This document shows, in pieces, positions 9,543 to 17,842 of a stretch of DNA of 21,922 nt. The notes beneath the pieces were generated by a model. That model was not told the origin of the DNA. It made no database searches and saw nothing but the letters and a program-made list of their open reading frames with translations. The stretch covers positions 1 to 21,922 of the forward strand of contig MCFG01000624.1 in the NCBI GenBank assembly GCA_002104895.1, given 5' to 3'. A program made the translations under genes and the position numbers. Within the stretch, counting starts at the first letter, position 1. Every line of letters begins with the position of its first letter. Origin of the DNA: Anaeromyces robustus. Its lineage: Eukaryota > Neocallimastigomycota > Neocallimastigomycetes > Neocallimastigales > Neocallimastigaceae.

Positions 9543-10779
9543 ACCAAGTAATATTATTATTATTAAAATAATGGTAAAAAACAATCAATCAATAATTTTT
9601 TTTTCATTCTATCTACTTTTAATTAAATTTATATTTTTTAAAAAAAAAATAAAATACCAAAAGTTTAAATAATAAAATAATAAAATATAAAAATATTATA
9701 TTTGAAATTTAATTCATAAATAAAAATTCATTATTATTAAAAACATAGAAAAAAAAAAGAATTATTTATAATAAAATAAATTTAATTTGTATTATTATTA
9801 TTATTATAATTATTATTATAATAATGAATAGAGATTCTAATTTTACATTATATTTAACATAACATACAGCGAAAATTATTGATTAGTTTTCTTTCAGAAT
9901 TAATAAAAAAACTTTTTTTTCATTTTTTTTATTATTATTATCACTATCCTTTTTTGTCTTTTTGTTTTTGTTTTGTATGTGGAGATTGAATTCTAAAAAA
10001 AAAAAAAAAAAAAGGTAAAAGAAAAAAAAAATTCAATAAAAAATAATTAATAAAATATTTTTTAATTTAATAAAATATAATATTTTATCTGGGAAACATT
10101 TTTTAAATAATAATAAATAAATAAATAAAACAATAATTAATAAATAAATTAATTAATTTATAATAATTAATTAAAATAAATAAATTATTAATTAATTATA
10201 AAAATAAGAATAAGATAGAATTAATTAAAATTGACAGACTTTTTATATTGATACGGAATTTTTTTTTAAGATAAATTTTGACACTATTTAAATATAAATT
10301 TTTTTCAGAAATAAATGTGATAATCATACTTATATAAAGATTAAAAAAAGTATATATATATTTATAATACATTTAATATTTGTTTATTTATTTATTTTTC
10401 ATCAATGTTTACAGGTATATGAATATTGTTTTTTTTTTAGTTTATTTATTCATTTTTTTTTAAATAGTTTTTAGAGTTGAATAACATTTATTTTAACATC
10501 ATAATGTTATAAAGTATTTAAAAAAAATGAATAAATAAATTTTATATATAAAATCAAAATTTATTACATGTATAATTACAAATCTATTTCAATTAAATAT
10601 ATAGACAATACTGTTATTAAATATATATTCAAACCATTATTATTTTTTTTAAATGTAGCATGCCCTTCCATTTAAAATATTTTATAGATGGAAAACAAAA
10701 ATCTATACTCTTATTATATATTATAATTAAAAATCCAAATAAGTTATACTTAATATTTTAATAAAAATCAATTATTATT
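9543..10779. other. A/T-rich non-coding stretch
   Basis: No gene seen. Contains long poly-A (about 9996-10014), poly-T, TAAA/TTAA repeats and a small inverted repeat around 10669-10695 (ttccat / atggaa). Confidence 0.75.
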
Positions 10780-10974
10780 TCTTATTCTTACTATTATTAT
10801 TATCTCTTATTATTATTATTATTAATTATTATTATTAATTATTAATTATTATTAATTACTGTTATTATTAATTATTATTATTCATTATAATTATTCAATA
10901 TTATTATTATTTATTATTATTTATTATTAAATTTATACTATAATGGCATTATTATTACTATTATTATTATTAAC

Positions 10975-11008
<34 letters not shown>

Positions 11009-11218
11009 GTTATTTTCAATATTTATTATTATTATTAATTATTATTAATTATTATTTATTATTAATTATTTATTATTATTGTTATTTTCAATATTTATTA
11101 TTATTATTAATTATTATTATTAATTATTATTATTATTAATTATTATTATTATTAATTATTATTATTATTAATTATTATTATTATTATTAATTATTATTAT
11201 TATTATTAGTATTATTTA
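10780..11218. repeat. (TTA)n-type array, left part, target of element A
   Basis: TTA/ATT repeats with embedded longer words: actataatggcattatt (10937-10953) and gttattttcaatatttatt (11009-11027, again at 11081). The same words recur at 17488-17835, so the two regions were one array before the retroelements inserted. Confidence 0.9.
11214..11218 (+). other. target-site duplication of element A, left (ATTTA)
   Basis: Matches ATTTA at 16019-16023 after the 3' LTR, if the LTR ends in AATA. Five bases is the usual Ty1/copia duplication length; the target is low-complexity, so chance is not negligible. Confidence 0.6.
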
Positions 11219-11445
11219 TGTGAGAACAATTAATAAAGTTACAAATAATTTAATGTACAATAAGTTTATTTTAATGTATTGATCATGTATTTAAATTTAA
11301 TGTAATAAACAAATGTTAAACGAGTGTACTTTAACTTAATAAATTAATTGTAATAAATAAATAAATGAATAAATAATTAATAATTAAATAAATAATATAA
11401 TAACACGATATTCTCTCGAGTTTCTACCGTTTAAGCTAGTCAATA
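11219..11445 (+). repeat. 5' LTR of element A
   Basis: Starts TGTGAGAACAAT, where the 3' LTR has TGTTAGAACAAT; this is the only difference over 227 bp. AATAAA motifs are present but no strong TATA box. The right border is set by where the two LTRs diverge and could be 3 nt shorter (ending GTCA). Confidence 0.95.
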
Positions 11446-11473
11446 GATTAAGAGTCTCAAATCTTGAGAGAAT
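11410..11473 (+). promoter_or_regulatory. U5-leader stem enclosing the primer-binding site (element A)
   Basis: ATTCTCTCGAG (11410-11420, in the LTR) pairs with CTTGAGAGAAT (11463-11473, in the leader) over 11 bp with one G-U. The 42-nt loop carries the whole primer-binding site. This resembles the U5-leader stem of avian retroviruses, which affects start of reverse transcription. Predicted from sequence only. Confidence 0.6.
11445..11459 (+). other. primer-binding site of element A
   Basis: AGATTAAGAGTCTCA at the LTR/leader junction is complementary to nucleotides about 27-41 of tRNA-Lys(CUU), the anticodon stem and loop. That suggests a tRNA fragment cut in or near the anticodon arm as primer, as shown for Drosophila copia with initiator tRNA-Met. 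The same 15 nt occur in elements B and C. Confidence 0.8.
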
Positions 11474-11482
11474 AATTAAACA

Positions 11483-14176
11483 ATGAGCAACAACAACGCT
11501 CTTATAAAATTAAAAGGTACTTCAAACTACATTTTATGGTTTGATTATTTAAGTACCGAATTTCAAAAAGAAAATGTATTAAAATATATGAAAGAAGATT
11601 TAATAAAGGATATTGATATTGATAAGCCAACCCCAGAACAATTAGCATTGCTTATCAATAACGCAAAAGCAAGATCAATAATCCTTTATTCAATTACACC
11701 AGCCATACACAAAGAAGTGGCTGGAATAGTATCCGCCTACCAGATATTATCAAAATTAAAAAGAAAATATGGCGGAGATAAAAATGACACAGCTTATTGG
11801 ATATCCAGATTAAATTCTTTATCTACCTCCAAGGAAGAAGAGATTATGGATGTCTTAGACCAAATGAAGGATATTTTTAAAGTCATGGACGATTCAGAAT
11901 TAAAAATATCCGATGAAGAAAAGGTTAAATACCTGTATAGAGCTCTTCCAAGAGAATATACAGATAAATTCGTCTTTAAAGAATTAGACACTTTTGACTC
12001 ACTCTACGACCAAATTGATTCCGACCTCAAGAAAAGGGCTTATATAAAAGGTTGGAAATATAACAAATATGATGATGATGATCCAATGGAAATAGATCAT
12101 ATAAAGAAAAATAACAATCATCATCATAATAACAATAATAATAATAAATTTAATATTAAAAACCCAAGAATTACCAAGCACTGTCATATTTGTGACATGA
12201 ACAATCACAATACTAAAGAGTGCTGGTATAATATTAAAAATAAAAATAGTAAATTTAACAAATATTTAGAAAACACAAAACAATATAATAATAATAATAA
12301 TAATTATAAAAATAATAAACAAAATAAAAAGGGCGCAAATTTCATCGGTAAATCATCAAAATACGATATTAATGATTATTATAATTCAAATTTTGATTTT
12401 AATGATATTAAAACAATGTATTTTGATGATGAAGATGAAATTTATAATGTTAAAAATAAAAAAGATAAAAACTTTTCTAATAACAATGTAAATAACAAAG
12501 AAAAATTAAATAAAAATTTAAAGATTAAAAAATACATTAAAAAACTGTGTGCAATTAACTTATCGAATAAGTTTAAAGTGTCAGATAAAAATAACATTGA
12601 AAAATCATATTGGTTATATGATTCAGGTGCCGGTGAACACTTAACTAATAATAAAAGCTTACTAATTAACTATAAAGAAGAAAAAAACACGTTTTATAAT
12701 AATAATAATACTTCATGCACATTTGAGGGCCATGGAGAATTTCACTTCATGATAAATGCAAATAAAATAATATTAAAAAGGGTTCTATATTCAAAAGAGG
12801 TTTCTAGAAATATTATTAGTGGAATTGAGTTAGCTAAAATTAATATTAAAGCGCTAATTGAAAATTCCACTGATTATAGACCTAAACTATTATTGTTTGA
12901 TAAAAATTTTCATAATATAGGAACTTTTCATTCAAACAATAATAATGAAATTATTATTACAGCTACTCACTGTAATAATATTAAAGAAAATATTAAAAGA
13001 TATGTTTTAAACGTAAATAAGCTAGATTACAATAGTAAATTAATCTGGCATAGACGTTTAGGACATTATTATATAGAAAATTTAAATGAATATTTAAATA
13101 TTCATAAAGTTAAAGATATTTTGTGTAAAGATTGCAAAATATCTAAAATGAAAAGGAAACCTCATAACAAAGAAACGCCAAAAGCAATGAATACTTTAGA
13201 AGTTATCCATTCTGATATTATTGGCCCTATTAATGACTCATACAATGGTATGAGATATATTATTACGTTTATAGATGAATATACCCACAAAAGTTGGATA
13301 TATTTAATGAGAAAGAAAAGTGAGGCGATAGAAAAAATTATTAATGTATTAAAATATTTAAATAATTTTTTTAAAGATAAAAAAGTTAAAGTATTTAAAT
13401 CAGATAATGCCAAAGAATATAAAAATAACAAAATAATTAAATTTTGTGAAGAAAATGGCATTATAAAATTATATTCGCCTCCATATAGTCCAGAAAATAA
13501 TGGTATTGCAGAGAGATTTAATCAAACTTTAATTTCCTGCTCTAAAACATTATTATACTGGAGTAAACTTTCTGAGAATTTTTGGGATTTTGCTGTATTA
13601 TATGCAAATTATTTATACAACAAAACTCCACATCAAATTTCTCAGAATAACATACCTGATGAAAAATTTTATGGTCATAAAGTAAAAATTGACCATTTAA
13701 AAACTTTTGGTTGTATTACATATTACAAAAATTACAACCAGAACAAAACAAAATTTAAAGAAAATTCATTGAAAGGAATATTTTTAGGTTTCAATGAACA
13801 AACGCATAGTTATTTAGTCATGGACTATAATAACTATAAAATTAATAATGTGCGAGAAATATTCTGCTTAGAAGACGAACCAGCAGATATTTCTCTATCT
13901 AATTCAGCTAAAAATAATATGGACTATCCATCGTTCTTAAGGTTTGATTTCAACTTCAGTAAATACGAAAATATTAATAAAAATTTTTATTTTGTAAACA
14001 ATAAAAATAATTTTGTAAATAAATATGAATCAAATCACGAGGATAACGATAAAAATACCGAAAATTCAAATAAGAAACAAGAAAAAATTTTTACACCGAA
14101 TAATTCACCGGACAAAGAAGAACAAAGGGATATAAAAATTATGGACAAAGACTTAGAAAATGGACCAGAAAAATAA
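11483..14176 (+). CDS. copia Gag-protease-integrase polyprotein (ORF1, 897 aa)
   Basis: Begins at the first ATG after the primer-binding site. The gag region, residues 1 to about 200, is of the UBN2/copia capsid type (YILWFDYLS, later YLYRALPREYTDKF). The zinc knuckle is C234-x2-C237-x4-H242-x4-C247. The aspartic protease motif YDSGAGEH has D380. The integrase HHCC is H523, H528, C548, C551, and the D,D-35-E catalytic set is D578, D641, E677, followed by the conserved LKTFGC and GIFLGF segments. The C-terminus is a charged Asn/Lys/Glu linker. Most copia elements continue in frame into reverse transcriptase; here the frame stops at 14174-14176 and continues in the +1 frame as ORF2, with 17 nt shared. 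Asn runs reflect AAT codons. Confidence 0.95.
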   Translation: MSNNNALIKLKGTSNYILWFDYLSTEFQKENVLKYMKEDLIKDIDIDKPTPEQLALLINNAKARSIILYSITPAIHKEVAGIVSAYQILSKLKRKYGGDKNDTAYWISRLNSLSTSKEEEIMDVLDQMKDIFKVMDDSELKISDEEKVKYLYRALPREYTDKFVFKELDTFDSLYDQIDSDLKKRAYIKGWKYNKYDDDDPMEIDHIKKNNNHHHNNNNNNKFNIKNPRITKHCHICDMNNHNTKECWYNIKNKNSKFNKYLENTKQYNNNNNNYKNNKQNKKGANFIGKSSKYDINDYYNSNFDFNDIKTMYFDDEDEIYNVKNKKDKNFSNNNVNNKEKLNKNLKIKKYIKKLCAINLSNKFKVSDKNNIEKSYWLYDSGAGEHLTNNKSLLINYKEEKNTFYNNNNTSCTFEGHGEFHFMINANKIILKRVLYSKEVSRNIISGIELAKINIKALIENSTDYRPKLLLFDKNFHNIGTFHSNNNNEIIITATHCNNIKENIKRYVLNVNKLDYNSKLIWHRRLGHYYIENLNEYLNIHKVKDILCKDCKISKMKRKPHNKETPKAMNTLEVIHSDIIGPINDSYNGMRYIITFIDEYTHKSWIYLMRKKSEAIEKIINVLKYLNNFFKDKKVKVFKSDNAKEYKNNKIIKFCEENGIIKLYSPPYSPENNGIAERFNQTLISCSKTLLYWSKLSENFWDFAVLYANYLYNKTPHQISQNNIPDEKFYGHKVKIDHLKTFGCITYYKNYNQNKTKFKENSLKGIFLGFNEQTHSYLVMDYNNYKINNVREIFCLEDEPADISLSNSAKNNMDYPSFLRFDFNFSKYENINKNFYFVNNKNNFVNKYESNHEDNDKNTENSNKKQEKIFTPNNSPDKEEQRDIKIMDKDLENGPEK

Positions 14177-15779
14177 TAAATTTAATTTTAATAATAAAAG
14201 AACTCATTCAAATTTAGAAAACATTTACAACAGATTTATTGCAAATATTATTACTGATGTTCCATTTACTTATCATGATGCTATCACAGGTAGAGATCAT
14301 TTAAAATGGAAACAAGCCATTTCTAATGAAATCCAAAATTTATATAATAATGAAATTTTTACTTTTGTTAAATTTATTCCTAATAATAAAACTTTAATTT
14401 CTACGAAATGGGTTTTTACATTAAAAAGAGATAGTAACAATAATGTTATTAAATGGAAGGCAAGATTGGTTGCTCGTGGTTTTAAACAACGTTACGGCAT
14501 TGATTTTAACCTTACTTATTCCCCTACTTTAAATATAAATGCCCTGAAATTAATTATTGCTTTTGCTGCAAAATTCTCCTGGGATATTATGCAATTAGAT
14601 ATAAAAGCTGCATATCTCAATGCGGAATTGGATACCGATATTTACGTTACAATTCCACAAGGAGATCCCAACTTTGGGCGGGGATACTGGAAGTTAAACA
14701 AAGCTTTGTACGGCCTAAGACAATCAGGTCGTCAATGGAATTTAACTATTACAAATTTTTTAATTAAAAATGGTTACACTCAATTAATTTCTGAAAAATG
14801 TATCTTCAAGAAAATCAAAAACAATAAATTAATTTGTATTATTGGTTTATATGTTGATGATATGGTCATAACTGGAGAAGAAGATGAAATAAAAGATATA
14901 ATAGATATAATTAAAAACAATTTTAAAATTTCAAAAGCTGAACCAGCTAACTATATATTAGGTATTAAAATTGAAAAATTAAATAACAAATATTTTATAT
15001 CTCAAAAAGGTTTTATAGAAAAAATGTTAAAAGTATATAATATTAAATATACTAGAAAAACAAATACACCATGTGTAGGTGATAACTTGATAAAAGAAAA
15101 TAATAAACCTTTTAATATAACTTCTTATAAAAGTGCTATAGGTTCATTAATTTATCTGGCAAAATGTACAAGACCAGATATTACTTTTGCTGTTGGAAAG
15201 GCTGCAAGAAATTCGGAACATCCAACAATAACGGACTGGAATAAGGTGACACAAATCTTTAAATATTTAAATACTACTAAAGACTACAAAATTTGTTATG
15301 ATGGTAAAGGCGAAATAATCGGATATACTGACTCTGATTATGCTGGAGATATTAAAGATAGAAAGTCTACCTCAGGAAACATAATTTTAATGGGTAATAA
15401 TCCTATTTGTTGGGCAAGTAAAAAACAATCTATTGTGGCTACTTCCACTGCTGAAGCAGAATATGTAAGTACTTCTGAATGCATAAAGAAAATTTTATGG
15501 ATCAGAAATATATTACAAGAGTTACTTAAATTTAATAAACCAATAAAAATCTATACTGACAATCTAGCAAGTTTAAGAAATATTGAAAATGATGAAATTA
15601 ATCCTAAATTAAGACACTTAGCTGTAAAATATTTCTTTGACAAGGACAATATTGAAAAAGGAAAAGTAAAGTTATACTATATTGACACTACACGTATGTT
15701 AGCAGATATATTGACAAAACATGTTAATGGTACTAAAATGACTAACTTCACAAACATAGTTTTTTCTAAGAAAAACTAG
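14160..15779 (+). CDS. copia reverse transcriptase-RNase H (ORF2, 539 aa)
   Basis: The reverse transcriptase starts with the copia segment KWVFTLKRDSNNNVIKWKAR. Catalytic residues are D147 (MQLDIKAAYL) and the Y231-V-D-D234 motif. RNase H follows, with D391 (YTDSDYAGD), E432 or E434 (STAEAEY) and D467 (YTDNLAS), and the usual end LRHLAVKYFFDKD / ADILTKH. The ATG at 14160 overlaps the end of ORF1 and has purine at -3 and G at +4 (GAAAATGG). A stop in this frame at 14154-14156 limits any frameshift to 14157-14176. It may be made by +1 frameshifting, by reinitiation at that ATG, or not at all if the break is a mutation. All key residues are intact. The stop abuts the polypurine tract. Confidence 0.95.
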   Translation: MDQKNNKFNFNNKRTHSNLENIYNRFIANIITDVPFTYHDAITGRDHLKWKQAISNEIQNLYNNEIFTFVKFIPNNKTLISTKWVFTLKRDSNNNVIKWKARLVARGFKQRYGIDFNLTYSPTLNINALKLIIAFAAKFSWDIMQLDIKAAYLNAELDTDIYVTIPQGDPNFGRGYWKLNKALYGLRQSGRQWNLTITNFLIKNGYTQLISEKCIFKKIKNNKLICIIGLYVDDMVITGEEDEIKDIIDIIKNNFKISKAEPANYILGIKIEKLNNKYFISQKGFIEKMLKVYNIKYTRKTNTPCVGDNLIKENNKPFNITSYKSAIGSLIYLAKCTRPDITFAVGKAARNSEHPTITDWNKVTQIFKYLNTTKDYKICYDGKGEIIGYTDSDYAGDIKDRKSTSGNIILMGNNPICWASKKQSIVATSTAEAEYVSTSECIKKILWIRNILQELLKFNKPIKIYTDNLASLRNIENDEINPKLRHLAVKYFFDKDNIEKGKVKLYYIDTTRMLADILTKHVNGTKMTNFTNIVFSKKN

Positions 15780-15782
15780 TTT

Positions 15783-15791
15783 GAGGGGGAA
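15783..15791 (+). other. polypurine tract of element A
   Basis: GAGGGGGAA directly before the 3' LTR; the standard plus-strand DNA primer of LTR elements. Confidence 0.93.
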
Positions 15792-16018
15792 TGTTAGAAC
15801 AATTAATAAAGTTACAAATAATTTAATGTACAATAAGTTTATTTTAATGTATTGATCATGTATTTAAATTTAATGTAATAAACAAATGTTAAACGAGTGT
15901 ACTTTAACTTAATAAATTAATTGTAATAAATAAATAAATGAATAAATAATTAATAATTAAATAAATAATATAATAACACGATATTCTCTCGAGTTTCTAC
16001 CGTTTAAGCTAGTCAATA
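15792..16018 (+). repeat. 3' LTR of element A
   Basis: 227 bp, TGTTAGAACAAT to GCTAGTCAATA, identical to the 5' LTR except its fourth base. Followed by ATTTA, the right copy of the target duplication. Confidence 0.95.
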
Positions 16019-16066
16019 ATTTATTATTTATTATTATTATTATTAGTATTATTATTAGTATTATTA

Positions 16067-16100
<34 letters not shown>

Positions 16101-16141
16101 GTATTAATTATTATTATTATTATTATTATTAGTATTATTTA

Positions 16142-16184
<43 letters not shown>

Positions 16185-16214
16185 ATTATTTATTATTATT
16201 ATTATTATATTATA

Positions 16215-16259
<45 letters not shown>

Positions 16260-16261
16260 AT
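16019..16261. repeat. (TTA)n-type array between elements A and B
   Basis: TTA/ATT repeats with scattered GTA variants, continuous in character with the arrays on the outer sides of A and B. It supplies the right target copy of A (ATTTA, 16019-16023) and the left of B (ATAAT, 16257-16261). The 61- and 77-codon minus-strand ORFs that run into it are Ile or Asn homopolymers with no support. Confidence 0.9.
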
Positions 16262-16446
16262 TGTTAGAATATGTGAAATATATGTTAAATGTATTAAAAT
16301 GTATTGTATTAGATTTAATGTATGAGCCACATTGTATGAATATAAAAGCATGTAATTTATAAAATTTAGATATTTGTAACTCTTTATCATAAAAATATAT
16401 TAATAAAGTTGACATAATATTAAACCCAATTAACTGACTGTTAATA
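16262..16446 (+). repeat. 5' LTR of element B
   Basis: 185 bp from TGTTAGAATATG to CTGTTAATA; I found no difference from the copy at 17303-17487. U3 contains a TATA box, TATAAAAG (16341-16348), and an AATAAA lies at 16402-16407. Confidence 0.95.
16341..16348 (+). promoter_or_regulatory. TATA box of element B LTR
   Basis: TATAAAAG, about 60 bp upstream of an AATAAA, as expected for the U3/R border of a transcribed LTR. Confidence 0.6.
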
Positions 16447-16524
16447 GATTAAGAGTCTCATCGACTCTAAAAAGAGATTCTTTGAAGATAGAATTTCGTG
16501 CCGGACAAAGAATATTATGTCAAC
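16408..16524 (+). promoter_or_regulatory. U5-leader stem enclosing the primer-binding site (element B)
   Basis: GTTGACATAATATT (16408-16421, in U5) and AATATTATGTCAAC (16511-16524, in the leader) are perfect 14-nt inverted repeats; the 89-nt loop includes the primer-binding site. Same architecture as in element A, with unrelated stem sequences. Confidence 0.65.
16446..16460 (+). other. primer-binding site of element B
   Basis: AGATTAAGAGTCTCA, the same 15 nt as in A and C; complementary to the tRNA-Lys(CUU) anticodon arm. Confidence 0.8.
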
Positions 16525-16800
16525 ATGGAAATGTTCTAAGGACTATGGTTATTGTAAAATTTAAATTATGATGAGTTGCCATTATGTTAGCTTTATAGAA
16601 AATTAATCTTGATCTACATTGAAGATGAGTGATCTAAAATTTTAAAAATGGAAAATCGCGTCAAATATTTAATATTATTATAAAATAAAACCCCCTAAAG
16701 AAACTAAATAAAAGTATAATACTAAAATAAAATAGTTAAGAATATAAGGTTTAAATTACGCGTAAAAGGTTTGGAAGAAACACGTGTAAACAAATAAATT

Positions 16801-16813
16801 TGAGACTCTTAAT
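16801..16813 (+). other. sense copy of the tRNA-Lys anticodon-arm word inside element B
   Basis: TGAGACTCTTAAT is the exact reverse complement of 13 nt of B's own primer-binding site (16448-16460). It may be a relic of an oppositely oriented element, an intramolecular partner of the primer-binding site, or captured primer sequence. Confidence 0.6.
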
Positions 16814-17293
16814 AAATAGGAAATTAAATCATTAATTGATAAATAAATATAACTTTTGAATATTAAAGGCTATTTTTATATATATAAAGGTTATTTTTCT
16901 ACAAAAATAATAAAATTTAAAATTAAATATGTTAGGACGTAAAAACCAGTGAGTTAATCCATGAGTTGTCAAGATTTTAAGGCGTGAATCCCAGTGAGGT
17001 TGCCAAAATATAATATAGGATGGTACAAATAAGTAACCAATCCATAAATAATTTAAATATAGTTTATTTACCCATAAATAAATATGGTTTTAGGATATTT
17101 CGCCACAAAAATATCATAGGGTAATAATATAGTTTATTAAAATAAATTAAGCTAGTATATACATAAGTGTATATAATTACAATTAATGAAAATAGATTTA
17201 TAGTATATAAAATATTAGTATATAATATAAAATAGTATTTAGTACACATATTCACCAGTAAACCAAATTATCTCTTACAGAATAATTAGGTTT

Positions 17294-17302
17294 AGGGGGG
17301 AG
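17294..17302 (+). other. polypurine tract of element B
   Basis: AGGGGGGAG directly before the 3' LTR. Confidence 0.93.
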
Positions 17303-17487
17303 TGTTAGAATATGTGAAATATATGTTAAATGTATTAAAATGTATTGTATTAGATTTAATGTATGAGCCACATTGTATGAATATAAAAGCATGTAATTTA
17401 TAAAATTTAGATATTTGTAACTCTTTATCATAAAAATATATTAATAAAGTTGACATAATATTAAACCCAATTAACTGACTGTTAATA
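17303..17487 (+). repeat. 3' LTR of element B
   Basis: 185 bp, same sequence as 16262-16446, followed by ATAAT (17488-17492), the right target copy. Confidence 0.95.
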
Positions 17488-17811
17488 ATAATATTTATTA
17501 TTATTATTATTATTATTAATTATTATTAATTATTATTTATTATTATTATTAATTATTATTGTTATTTTCAATATTTATTATTATTATTTATTATTTATTA
17601 TTATTATATTTAAACTATAATGGCATTATTGTTATTTATTATTATTAAATATTATTATTCCATAATATTATATAATCTTATTTATTATTTATTATTATTT
17701 ATTATTATTATTATTATTATATTTATACTATAATGGCATTATTGTTTACTATTATTAACTATTATTATCTATTATTATTTAGTTATTATTATTCCATAGC
17801 AATATATAATC

Positions 17812-17835
<24 letters not shown>
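17488..17835. repeat. (TTA)n-type array, right part
   Basis: Continues the array interrupted by A and B: gttattttcaatatttatt near 17561, actataatggcattatt near 17614 and 17727, and ataatcttatttatt near 17672 and 17806. These words indicate diverged longer-period units of roughly 110-135 bp inside the TTA array. Confidence 0.85.

Positions 17836-17842
<7 letters not shown>

Larger units (their letters stand above)
11219..16018 (+). mobile_element. complete Ty1/copia LTR retrotransposon (element A), 4.8 kb
   Basis: Two 227-bp LTRs, identical except for one base, flank a primer-binding site, two overlapping ORFs (gag-protease-integrase and reverse transcriptase-RNase H) and a polypurine tract directly before the 3' LTR. 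ATTTA is duplicated at the ends. Domain order is that of copia. LTR identity means a recent insertion. All catalytic motifs are present; the one anomaly is the +1 frame change between integrase and reverse transcriptase. The layout is very compact: 23 nt between primer-binding site and ATG, and 12 nt between the last stop and the 3' LTR. Confidence 0.97.
16447..17302 (+). other. non-coding interior of element B
   Basis: Only very short ORFs (the first ATG after the leader stem is followed by a stop within four codons). Notable parts are a second tRNA-Lys-like match on the opposite strand (16801-16813) and two related words, ccagtgagtt (16947) and ccagtgaggtt (16991). A 63-codon minus-strand ORF at 17064-17255 is hydrophobic Ile/Tyr/Leu-rich and probably a chance frame. 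Confidence 0.75.
16262..17487 (+). mobile_element. complete non-autonomous LTR retrotransposon (element B), 1226 bp
   Basis: Identical 185-bp LTRs flank an 856-bp interior with a primer-binding site at its left end, a polypurine tract at its right end and no coding frame of note. The target duplication is ATAAT on both sides. It is a TRIM/LARD-type element that must borrow Gag and Pol from an autonomous relative. It shares only TGTTAGAA and the primer-binding site with element A, so A is not clearly its parent. Identical LTRs mean very recent movement. Confidence 0.93.

Noticed and set aside
11219-11445. Element A as the autonomous parent of element B
   Set aside because: LTRs share only the terminal TGTTAGAA; apart from the primer-binding site the interiors do not align by eye, so parentage is unsupported.
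13162-13461. 99-codon minus-strand ORF
   Set aside because: Antisense to the integrase core of element A; hydrophobic composition follows from the complement of Asn/Lys codons.
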